This document shows positions 1 to 5,352 of a stretch of DNA of 6,868 nucleotides, in pieces. The DNA is from an uncultured Lachnospiraceae bacterium (GTDB lineage Bacteria; Bacillota; Clostridia; Lachnospirales; Lachnospiraceae), in contig CAJUIO010000146.1 of NCBI GenBank assembly GCA_910586025.1, forward strand, positions 1 to 6,868, written 5' to 3'. The notes under the pieces are model-generated. The model did no database searches and was not told where the DNA came from. It saw only the letters and a program-made list of their open reading frames with translations. The position numbers were made by a program, and so were the translations under genes. Position 1 is the stretch's first letter. Each line of letters begins with the position of its first letter.

Positions 1-705
1 CCCGATATCGAGATGCTTCCCAGGCTGGCGGCGGCCCTCAACACGACCGTGGACGCTCTGCTTGGCTACAACAGTGTGGTGACAGATTATGACAAGCGCT
101 ACAATACGGAGGAATACTATTGGGGGCTTATGCCCAACCGTATCTGCTATGATATCATGAAGCTTCTTCCCCCCATCAGGCCCTATCGCGTCCTGGATGT
201 CGGCTGCGGCGAGGGAAAGGACGCGGTCTTCTTTGCCAAATGCGGTTATGCCGTGACGGCTTTTGATATCTCCGAGCAGGGGATCGAAAAGGCCAAAAGG
301 CTTGCGGAGCATAATAAGGTGGAGGTGGGATTTTTTAAGGCCGATGTTTTTGACTACCGTCCCGATGCGGAGTATGACATTATTTTCAGCAGCGGTGTGC
401 TTCACTTTATTCCCCTGAATGACCGGAAGGAATTCTGTGACAGTCTGAAAGCGCATACGGCGGACGGCGGCCTGAACGCCCTCAATGTCTTTGTGAAAAA
501 GCCCTTTATCAGGCGTGCGCCGGATACCACCAGAGATGAGGAAAAGAGACATCCCTGGTATTCCGGAGAGCTGTTCCGATACTATCACGACTGGCTGTTC
601 CACACCTGCCGGGAGGAAATCTTTGACTGTGACAGCGGCGGAACCCCTCATAAGCATTGTATGGACACACTGATTGCCCAAAAGCAGGGAGAAGACTGCG
701 CATAG
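1..705 (+). CDS. XRE-type HTH / TehB-like SAM-dependent methyltransferase fusion (5' partial)
   Basis: The frame is open from the first base and ends in TAG at 703-705, so the start lies upstream of the window. The visible N-terminus (about 23 residues, DIEMLPRLAAAL then VDALLGY) matches the last helices of an HTH_3/XRE DNA-binding domain. It is followed by a class I methyltransferase. Counting from the ATG at 13, motif I is VLDVGCGEG at 60-68, the acidic end of strand 2 is FDIS at 84-87, AD at 110-111 follows strand 3, and YDIIFSSGVLHFI at 121-133 covers the motif IV/post region. The C-terminal block GELFRYYHDW and the final DTLIAQK resemble TehB proteins. SAM as methyl donor follows from the family; the substrate is unknown. 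The ATG at 13 is not a credible start because it falls inside the HTH domain. The protein is probably a cytosolic regulator-enzyme fusion. It converges on the AEC gene with 16 bp between stops and no visible terminator. Confidence 0.85.
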   Translation, partial: PDIEMLPRLAAALNTTVDALLGYNSVVTDYDKRYNTEEYYWGLMPNRICYDIMKLLPPIRPYRVLDVGCGEGKDAVFFAKCGYAVTAFDISEQGIEKAKRLAEHNKVEVGFFKADVFDYRPDAEYDIIFSSGVLHFIPLNDRKEFCDSLKAHTADGGLNALNVFVKKPFIRRAPDTTRDEEKRHPWYSGELFRYYHDWLFHTCREEIFDCDSGGTPHKHCMDTLIAQKQGEDCA

Positions 706-721
706 GCTGACCGCTGATTTT

Positions 722-1660
722 CTAAATCAATCCTGTTGACTTTAATATCAGTATCCAGAAAAAGATAGTGATCACCGATACCGTGGTGCTGCATACCACC
801 AGCTCTCCCGCAAGCTCCCCGTCCCCTCCCATATTCTGCGCCATGGGGAAGGAGGCTGCCGCCGTGGGAGTTGCAAACATGGACAGCAGCACAAAACGCT
901 CCAAAGGCTCCATCCCTATTACAACGGAAACCGCCAGCATCACTGCCGGGATTACGATCAGCTTCGCTGATAAAGCGGCCATGATCGGGCGCAGGTTCTT
1001 TTCCAGAGAGGAAAATCTCAGGGTTGCTCCCAGTATAAACAATGCCAGAGGCGTGGTCAGGGCCGAGAACTGGGATATCGGTTTCTCCACGCATTCCGGC
1101 AGACGGATATCGAAGAGCAGAAACGGGATACCGATCAGCGTTCCCAGAATCATGGGGTTTACCAGGACTTTTTTCAAAAGCTGAGCAAAATCGGGTCTTC
1201 CGCCCCGGAAATGCTCCAGAATAATAACCGCCGTCACATTGTAAAAGGGGACTATGATTGCCACCATCATGGAAGCAGTCACCAGACCGGCCTTTCCAAA
1301 GACATTTTCCGTCAGCGGCATGGCAAAAAGGACAAAATTACTGCGGTAAACAGCCTGAATCAGCACTCCTCTTCTGGCATCATCCCGTACCAGCGCCGGA
1401 ACGATCAAAAGAAGCAGAAGGATCAATATCAGCTCACCCAGAACTCCTGTCAGAATCAGCCTTCCCGCCGAAAACCGGACCCCCTTATTCTGATACAGGT
1501 TATAAAACATCATAACAGGATAGAAGGCCTGAAATACCACGCTGTTGATCCGTCTCGCCAGGGCTTCCTCCATCAGCCCGGCTCTTTTGGCCCCATATCC
1601 AAACGCCATATAGATCAAAAAGGGTACGACAGCGTTTACCGCCACAAGCAAATGCTCCAT
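722..1660 (-). CDS. AEC (auxin efflux carrier) family transporter
   Basis: This is a 312-residue integral membrane protein of the Mem_trans/AEC family, the usual length for bacterial members. About ten hydrophobic segments are visible, roughly at residues 4-23, 40-56, 66-90, 108-120, 126-148, 164-183, 200-213, 226-249, 255-270 and 286-306. Family hallmarks are YRSNFVLFAMPL (105-116), TTPLALFILGA (202-212), and the C-terminal PTAAASFPMAQNMGGD (265-280) before the last membrane span. Bacterial relatives export or import organic acids such as malate or malonate; the substrate cannot be read from this sequence. The ATG at 1658-1660 is well supported by a GGAAGGAGAT ribosome binding site six to ten bases upstream. 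It lies 77 bp after the GH51 stop on the same strand, with a strong stem-loop between them, so it may be read through from the sugar genes or have separate control. I see no convincing promoter in the gap. Confidence 0.9.
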   Translation of the reverse strand: MEHLLVAVNAVVPFLIYMAFGYGAKRAGLMEEALARRINSVVFQAFYPVMMFYNLYQNKGVRFSAGRLILTGVLGELILILLLLLIVPALVRDDARRGVLIQAVYRSNFVLFAMPLTENVFGKAGLVTASMMVAIIVPFYNVTAVIILEHFRGGRPDFAQLLKKVLVNPMILGTLIGIPFLLFDIRLPECVEKPISQFSALTTPLALFILGATLRFSSLEKNLRPIMAALSAKLIVIPAVMLAVSVVIGMEPLERFVLLSMFATPTAAASFPMAQNMGGDGELAGELVVCSTTVSVITIFFWILILKSTGLI

Positions 1661-1688
1661 TCTATCTCCTTCCTTATTCTTCCGCTGC

Positions 1689-1722
1689 GGAAAGGCAGGT
1701 GATCCGCTTCACCTGCCTTTCC
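1689..1722. terminator. Perfect 14-bp stem-loop between GH51 and AEC genes
   Basis: The arms at 1689-1702 and 1709-1722 are exact reverse complements (GGAAAGGCAGGTGA / TCACCTGCCTTTCC) around a 6-base loop. The hairpin starts 15 bases after the GH51 stop in the direction of transcription. The T-rich run (TGTTTTA) is on the plus-strand side only. The minus-strand transcript continues with a purine-rich sequence, not a U-tract. It could therefore be a weak or factor-assisted terminator for GH51, or an RNA processing or stability element that sets AEC expression below GH51. It would work as an intrinsic terminator only for plus-strand transcription, where no gene needs it. Confidence 0.6.
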
Positions 1723-1737
1723 TGTTTTACTGTCAAA

Positions 1738-3366
1738 TTATTCCTGAACCATGGGCTTCTTTTCCAGACGGAAAATATTCCATGAAAGAGGTTTGAGCGT
1801 CGCATGAATCTTTCCATCCTCCAGCCTTGTCTCTCTGTTTACGGCAGGCTGTATGAGATCGGGATGATCAAAGGAGCTCCTGGCGTCTCTGTCGTCAGAG
1901 TACATCTGGATATGCTCCACGAATGTCCAGTCAGAAAAGCCCGACACGTCGATATCCACTCCCATTTCGGCATCCCACTTCCTCTGAATCACAAAGATTG
2001 TCAGTTCCTTCTTCTCCTCATTCAGGGCCGCCGCAGTATCCAGATAAGGAATCCCTTCCCTCTTCTGGAACTGGTTTCCGTCATCCATATAATACCCTTC
2101 TATATCAAAGGTTTCACAGTCAACTATTGTCTTAAGCGATGTTCCGCGGCCGTAACGAATCAAATGTGAATAGGGATAATAGGAAGCCGATTTCCACACG
2201 TGGTCATGATCTGACGCTGCAAGCGCTCCGATTCCTCCCGTCATGCATCCAATCTTCACTCTGTCCGCATGTCTCAAAAACGCAAGCTGGGCAGAAGTAT
2301 TCCCCAGAGCCTGTATCATATCTCCCTGATTTCCATGCATCATTCCCTCACCCATATTATCCGGATCATGCCTTACATATTTTGCATCCGGATTAAACTG
2401 GTAAAAGCTGCGATGCAAATTAGCTTTCGGGCTATATCCAAAATTAAGCTTGCTCTGCGTACCAAACATATTACCATATTCGTCAAAGGAAAGCATCATC
2501 TTTTTGGATGAACGGCATTTTGTCTGCAGATAATCGCAGATGGCTGTCTCCGTGTTTATGTAGTCCTCATAATAAATGGAGCCTCCCAGCAAAGCCTCGA
2601 AATCATTCGTCGGAGCATTATGATAATAATGCATGGAAACATAATCCACCGAGTCATAGCATTTCTCCAAAACCGCCATATCCCACTCCGGATAATGGCA
2701 AATCAAAGGTGAGCAGGAAACACATACCGCTGTTTCAATCGAACCGTCAACCCATTTCATTGCCTTTGAAATTTCATTCGCATGGATTCCATAGCCGCCC
2801 GGATTAAGTTCCCACGATCCAATCTGCCAGGGGCCGTCCATCTCATTTCCCAGATACCAGAGCTTGACACCATAGGGGTCTTCCTGTCCGTACTTGCGTC
2901 TCAAATCCGACCAATAGGTTCCGCCTGAATAATTTGTATATTCCGTAAGGTAAACAGCGTCATTCAGGTTACGTTCCGAGCCCAGATTAATCGTATACAT
3001 AGGCTCCGTCCCGATTAATTTTGCCCATTTCAGATACTCATCGTGTCCCACATCATTCGTATAAATCTGGTGCCATGCAAGATCCAGATGAACCTTCCTC
3101 TGTTCCTTGGGCCCGATAGAATCCTTCCAGTCCCATCCCGACACGAAATTTCCTCCCGGAAGACGCACGGCCGGCAGCTCTGCGTCCTTCAAAGCCTCAA
3201 TCACATCTGTACGAAATCCGTTTTCATCCGCAGTCGGATGATGCGGCTGAAACATTGTCCCGTTCACCATTGTCCCGATCGGCTCCAAAAAAGCCCCGTA
3301 TAATCGTTGGGAAATCTCTCCGATCTTATACAACGGATGTACGGTGATAACTGCTCTTTTTCCCAT
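1738..3366 (-). CDS. GH51 alpha-L-arabinofuranosidase, divergent
   Basis: This 542-residue protein has no signal peptide, so it probably acts in the cytoplasm, releasing L-arabinofuranose from imported arabino-oligosaccharides (abfA-like). Retaining GH51 features are clear: RLPGGNFVSGWDWKDSIGP (68-86), the general acid/base Glu175 in YLGNEMDGPW, the nucleophile Glu296 in LSFDEYGN, the His/Tyr pair in VSMHYY (His246, Tyr248), HADRVKIG (366-373) and the beta-sandwich end SWNIFRL (528-534). It is about 40 residues longer than typical 500-residue enzymes, with extra sequence between the nucleophile and HADRVK. The block after HADRVKIG lacks the Gln found in canonical enzymes (CLAQ becomes CMTG), and the nucleophile motif is DEY where DEW is usual. 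The ATG start has AAAGGAGA upstream. It lies 33 bp after the permease stop, consistent with one transcript. GH51 also contains rare endoglucanases, but similarity to arabinofuranosidases is much stronger. Confidence 0.9.
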   Translation of the reverse strand: MGKRAVITVHPLYKIGEISQRLYGAFLEPIGTMVNGTMFQPHHPTADENGFRTDVIEALKDAELPAVRLPGGNFVSGWDWKDSIGPKEQRKVHLDLAWHQIYTNDVGHDEYLKWAKLIGTEPMYTINLGSERNLNDAVYLTEYTNYSGGTYWSDLRRKYGQEDPYGVKLWYLGNEMDGPWQIGSWELNPGGYGIHANEISKAMKWVDGSIETAVCVSCSPLICHYPEWDMAVLEKCYDSVDYVSMHYYHNAPTNDFEALLGGSIYYEDYINTETAICDYLQTKCRSSKKMMLSFDEYGNMFGTQSKLNFGYSPKANLHRSFYQFNPDAKYVRHDPDNMGEGMMHGNQGDMIQALGNTSAQLAFLRHADRVKIGCMTGGIGALAASDHDHVWKSASYYPYSHLIRYGRGTSLKTIVDCETFDIEGYYMDDGNQFQKREGIPYLDTAAALNEEKKELTIFVIQRKWDAEMGVDIDVSGFSDWTFVEHIQMYSDDRDARSSFDHPDLIQPAVNRETRLEDGKIHATLKPLSWNIFRLEKKPMVQE

Positions 3367-3399
3367 AAAAAATCTCCTTTCCTTGGAATAAATCCACTC

Positions 3400-4236
3400 C
3401 TACTCCTTTACACCTCCGATTGTCATGCCCGTCACAAAATATCTCTGTAAAAAAGGATATAAAACAACAATCGGAAGGCAGGTCAGCACAGTTGCCGCCG
3501 CCTGTACAGAAGCAGTTGTCAACATTGTTTTCGTGTTGTTATTACTATACGCATTTGCCGAACTGCCAGTCATTGTGCTTACAGTTGACAGCAGCTTCAT
3601 CAGTTCATATTGAAGCGTTGTCAGCTGCGGGTTCATCCTGTTATAAAGCATCGTGTCAAACCATGAATTCCACTGACCTACTCCGATGAAGAGAGCCACG
3701 GTTGCAAAAACAGGTTTGCATAAGGGTGCAATAATCCTGGCAAAAATTGTAAAATATCCCGCCCCGTCTATCATTGCGGATTCCTGCAGACTGTCCGGCA
3801 AGCCATTTATATAAGTCCGGATCACAATCATATTATAGGCGCTGACTAATCCGGGAATAATATATACCCAAAAACTGTTTATAAACCCCAAATTCCGAAA
3901 CAGAAGGAAAGTCGGAACCATGCCCCCGCTTACATACATTGTCAATACATAGTAAAATGTGGCCTGCTTTCTGAAAATAAATTCTTTTCGGCTTAAGACA
4001 AAAGCAAGAAGCGCAGTGCAAAAAAGCTGCGTGACAATCCCGATTCCGGTACGGAGCACGGAAATCCATAGCCCTATTCCCATGGATTCCTTCTGCAGAA
4101 CCGTTCTGTAATTCACTAATGTGAACTTTCTCGGAAACAGGTGAACACCTCCGCGTATTGTGTCGTATGCCTCATTAAAAGAGACCGCAATGGTATTCAG
4201 AATTGGGTACAGTGTTATTATAACACAAAACAGCAC
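3400..4236 (-). CDS. Carbohydrate ABC transporter permease, MalG/LplC (CUT1) type, N-terminus missing or frameshifted
   Basis: The longest in-frame reading gives 278 residues from a GTG at 4234-4236. LYPILNTIAVSFNEA (9-23) and the EAA loop ESAMIDGAGYFTIFARIIAP (152-171), which docks on the ATPase, identify a CUT1-family inner-membrane permease. The ending MTIGGVKE is typical of the LplC/YtcP group. Membrane segments lie near 65-82, 92-113, 118-140, 173-189 and 245-263. The first segment is cut short: the GTG falls inside it, there is no cytoplasmic N-terminal tail, no ribosome binding site precedes it, and an in-frame TGA sits at 4240-4242. Family members usually have 20-30 more residues. The partner permease, solute-binding protein and ATPase genes are absent; shared MsmX-type ATPases are commonly encoded elsewhere. 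The body of the gene is undamaged, but as it stands it may be a nonfunctional remnant. The identity is firm and the start is not. Confidence 0.8.
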   Translation of the reverse strand: MLFCVIITLYPILNTIAVSFNEAYDTIRGGVHLFPRKFTLVNYRTVLQKESMGIGLWISVLRTGIGIVTQLFCTALLAFVLSRKEFIFRKQATFYYVLTMYVSGGMVPTFLLFRNLGFINSFWVYIIPGLVSAYNMIVIRTYINGLPDSLQESAMIDGAGYFTIFARIIAPLCKPVFATVALFIGVGQWNSWFDTMLYNRMNPQLTTLQYELMKLLSTVSTMTGSSANAYSNNNTKTMLTTASVQAAATVLTCLPIVVLYPFLQRYFVTGMTIGGVKE

Positions 4237-4306
4237 AGCTCAACGGCACCAAAACGCATAAAATATATACCAGTATGATCTTTGATCTAAGCTTCAGATT
4301 ATTCAT
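4175..4306 (-). pseudogene. Possible 5' fragment of a YesM-type sensor histidine kinase gene, running out of frame into the permease
   Basis: A 43-codon frame starts at the ATG at 4304-4306 (another in-frame ATG is at 4316-4318) and stops at TAA 4175-4177. Its first 27 residues read as a basic tail and a membrane span: LKLRSKIILVYI, then LCVLVPLSCAVL. The pattern KLRxKIxxxYxLCVLxP is, from memory, typical of the start of YesM-like sensor kinases that control sugar operons. After about residue 27 the sequence becomes the permease DNA read in another frame. The join falls between about 4212 and 4241. A frame whose end reads WERLMRERHGYKNE stops at TAA 4299-4301 and overlaps this start by 8 bases (ATGAATAA), an arrangement common for coupled operon genes. 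The alternative is that these residues are the real permease N-terminus with a one-base insertion, which would give about 301 residues. Confidence 0.5.
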
Positions 4307-4313
4307 TTTTATA

Positions 4314-4358
4314 CCCATGTCTTTCCCGCATGAGCCTCTCCCATGCCTTTTTGCATGA
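4314..4358. repeat. Imperfect direct repeat in the nth/permease gap
   Basis: Two similar units of 19-20 bases lie 26 bases apart. On the plus strand they are 4314-4333 (CCCATG, seven or eight pyrimidine-rich bases, GCATGA) and 4340-4358 (CCCATG, CCTTTTT, GCATGA). Each unit is flanked by CATG-containing words, so the copies also contain short palindromes. The repeat fills most of the space between the nth stop and the kinase-like start. It could be a protein-binding site, a trace of slippage at a rearrangement, or chance in a purine-rich stretch. Confidence 0.4.
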
Positions 4359-4363
4359 AACCT

Positions 4364-5011
4364 TTACTCCACTCCGGCCTTCCCGCAGATATCATTAAGG
4401 CAGCACCTGTCACAATAAGGCTTTGTCCTTGCGGTACAGATCTCTCTTCCGTGATACACCAGCCTGTGGCAGAAATCGCTTCCTTCCTCTGGCGGAATAA
4501 TCTTCCACAGCGCCATCTCCACCTTCTTCGGCTCCTTGATACCGTCCACCAGACCCATACGGTTCACCAGCCGGATACAGTGGGTGTCCGTCACAATGGC
4601 GGGCTTTCCAAACACATCCCCCATGATCAGATTCGCACTTTTGCGCCCCACTCCCGGCAGCTCCATCAGTGCGTCAAAGTCCCCGGGAACCTTCCCGTCA
4701 TATTTTTCCTTCAGCATTTTCATGCAGGCGCTGATATCCCTGGCTTTGCTGTGCCCCAGACCGCAGGGCTTTACGATCTCCTCGATCTCCTCCACCGGTG
4801 CCTGCGCCAACGCATTGACATCCGGAAATTTTGCGTACAGCCCCGGAACCACCTCGTTGACCCTTGCATCCGTACATTGGGCGGCAAGCCGCACGCTTAC
4901 CAGAAGTTTCCATGCCTGATTATAATCCAGCGTACAGTCTGCGTCCGGATACTCCTTTTTCAGCCTTTCAATGATCTCCAGCGCCAGTTTCTCTTTTGAA
5001 AGCTTTTTCAT
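4364..5011 (-). CDS. nth: Endonuclease III (DNA-(apurinic or apyrimidinic site) lyase)
   Basis: This 215-residue bifunctional base-excision repair enzyme removes oxidised pyrimidines and cleaves abasic sites. The helix-hairpin-helix LPGVGRKSANLI (118-129) contains the catalytic Lys124, and TDTH holds the catalytic Asp142. Their 18-residue spacing equals that of E. coli K120/D138. VSVRLAAQCTDARVN (38-52) corresponds to the usual LSAQ.TD motif. The C-terminal [4Fe-4S] cluster ligands are Cys192, Cys200, Cys203 and Cys209, spaced C-X7-C-X2-C-X5-C. The first interval is one longer than the C-X6-C of E. coli, and there is an additional Cys204. Length is normal and the gene is intact. AAAGGAGAA lies eight bases before the ATG. 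It is transcribed towards the permease on the same strand, 57 bp before the kinase-like ATG, and probably from the promoter at 5163-5192. Confidence 0.95.
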   Translation of the reverse strand: MKKLSKEKLALEIIERLKKEYPDADCTLDYNQAWKLLVSVRLAAQCTDARVNEVVPGLYAKFPDVNALAQAPVEEIEEIVKPCGLGHSKARDISACMKMLKEKYDGKVPGDFDALMELPGVGRKSANLIMGDVFGKPAIVTDTHCIRLVNRMGLVDGIKEPKKVEMALWKIIPPEEGSDFCHRLVYHGREICTARTKPYCDRCCLNDICGKAGVE

Positions 5012-5081
5012 TCCGTGTTCTCCTTTGTCTCATAAGTGTGTGAAATCACATGTTATACATACTGAATATCTATGATGTTGA

Positions 5082-5101
5082 GGTCAAAAGGTATTTTGCC
5101 C
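5082..5101. repeat. Small palindrome in the nth leader
   Basis: CAAAA at 5085-5089 pairs with TTTTG at 5094-5098 around GGTA. Beyond one mismatch (T5084 with C5099), GG at 5082-5083 pairs with CC at 5100-5101. It sits three bases from the larger palindrome, so the two may be parts of one element. Confidence 0.4.
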
Positions 5102-5104
5102 CCT

Positions 5105-5152
5105 GATGCCTGCGGATTGTTTCGCACTTTGTGCTCTCACAATCCTGGCATC
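5105..5152. repeat. 48-base imperfect palindrome (leader hairpin or REP-like unit)
   Basis: Three nested stems are visible: GATGCC 5105-5110 with GGCATC 5147-5152, GGATTGT 5114-5120 with ACAATCC 5139-5145, and GCAC 5124-5127 with GTGC 5131-5134 around a TTT loop. They are separated by small internal loops of 3/1 and 3/4 bases. All 17 pairs are Watson-Crick. If the promoter at 5163-5192 is used, transcription would start within a few bases of the outer stem, placing this hairpin at the very 5' end of the nth mRNA. Dispersed palindromes of this size are also common REP-type repeats. A terminator is unlikely because no U-tract follows on either strand. Confidence 0.65.
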
Positions 5153-5162
5153 ATCTATACAA

Positions 5163-5192
5163 ATAATATAAAAACCACGGTATACTTGTCAA
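5163..5192 (-). promoter_or_regulatory. Sigma-A type promoter for nth
   Basis: On the minus strand TTGACA (plus 5187-5192, a perfect -35) is followed after 18 bases by TATTAT (plus 5163-5168, five of six matches to the -10). The expected start is near 5155, giving a leader of about 145 bases before the nth ATG, with the palindromes inside it. Nothing else in the gap fits the minus-strand genes as well. Confidence 0.55.
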
Positions 5193-5282
5193 TCTATGTT
5201 CCACCGTCACATGCGGTAAACACATGGTCTGATTTCCATAGCTTCCTGAAAGGAAATCTATCATTACCAAGTTGAAAAACAG

Positions 5283-5312
5283 TTGAGGATTTATCCGCTG
5301 ATATGATAAGAT
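5283..5312 (+). promoter_or_regulatory. Weak candidate promoter for the ATPase-nuclease gene
   Basis: TTGAGG at 5283-5288 is followed after 18 bases by TAAGAT at 5307-5312, and an overlapping TATGAT lies at 5302-5307. The position, about 40 bases before the start codon, is reasonable, but each box is only a partial match. Confidence 0.3.
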
Positions 5313-5335
5313 GAAGATACGAATAACGATTTTCC

Positions 5336-5340
5336 GGAGG
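5336..5340 (+). promoter_or_regulatory. Ribosome binding site that supports the TTG start
   Basis: GGAGG at 5336-5340 lies 12 bases before the TTG at 5353. The spacing is longer than ideal. An in-frame TAA at 5347-5349 rules out any earlier start, and the next in-frame ATG (5404) would remove conserved N-terminal residues, so TTG is the only start that fits. Confidence 0.55.
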
Positions 5341-5352
5341 GAGTGGTAATTA

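Larger units (their letters stand above)
5012..5352. other. Divergent intergenic region between nth and the ATPase-nuclease gene
   Basis: This 341-bp stretch has no credible gene; short open frames here lack ribosome binding sites and recognisable sequence. It holds the nth ribosome binding site, two palindromes (5082-5101 and 5105-5152), a good minus-strand promoter (5163-5192), a weak plus-strand promoter (5283-5312) and the ribosome binding site of the ATPase gene. Smaller inverted repeats are also present: GATTTCC/GGAAATC at 5231-5237 and 5252-5258, inside an outer GGTAA/TTACC pair at 5215-5219 and 5264-5268. No tRNA or other known RNA gene was recognised. Confidence 0.6.

Noticed and set aside
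1..705. Calling the methyltransferase a tellurite-resistance determinant
   Set aside because: Similarity to TehB is at family level only; no tellurite operon partner is present and the HTH fusion suggests another role.
768..1702. Several plus-strand frames of 60-163 codons opposite the AEC gene
   Set aside because: All are antisense to a transporter with strong family motifs and none has a start signal or recognisable domain.
1731..1736. TTGACA on the minus strand as a -35 box for the AEC gene
   Set aside because: The sequence 16-18 bases downstream is the hairpin arm (GGTGA region), with no resemblance to a -10 box.
4316..4362. A short frame MQKGMGEAHAGKTWV after nth as a leader peptide
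   Set aside because: It has only a weak AAAGG before it, and no terminator or pausing signal of an attenuator follows.
4343..4999. A 218-codon open frame on the plus strand opposite nth
   Set aside because: It is the complement of a clearly conserved gene, has no recognisable protein features, and consists of the low-complexity His/Leu/Pro pattern expected from antisense reading.
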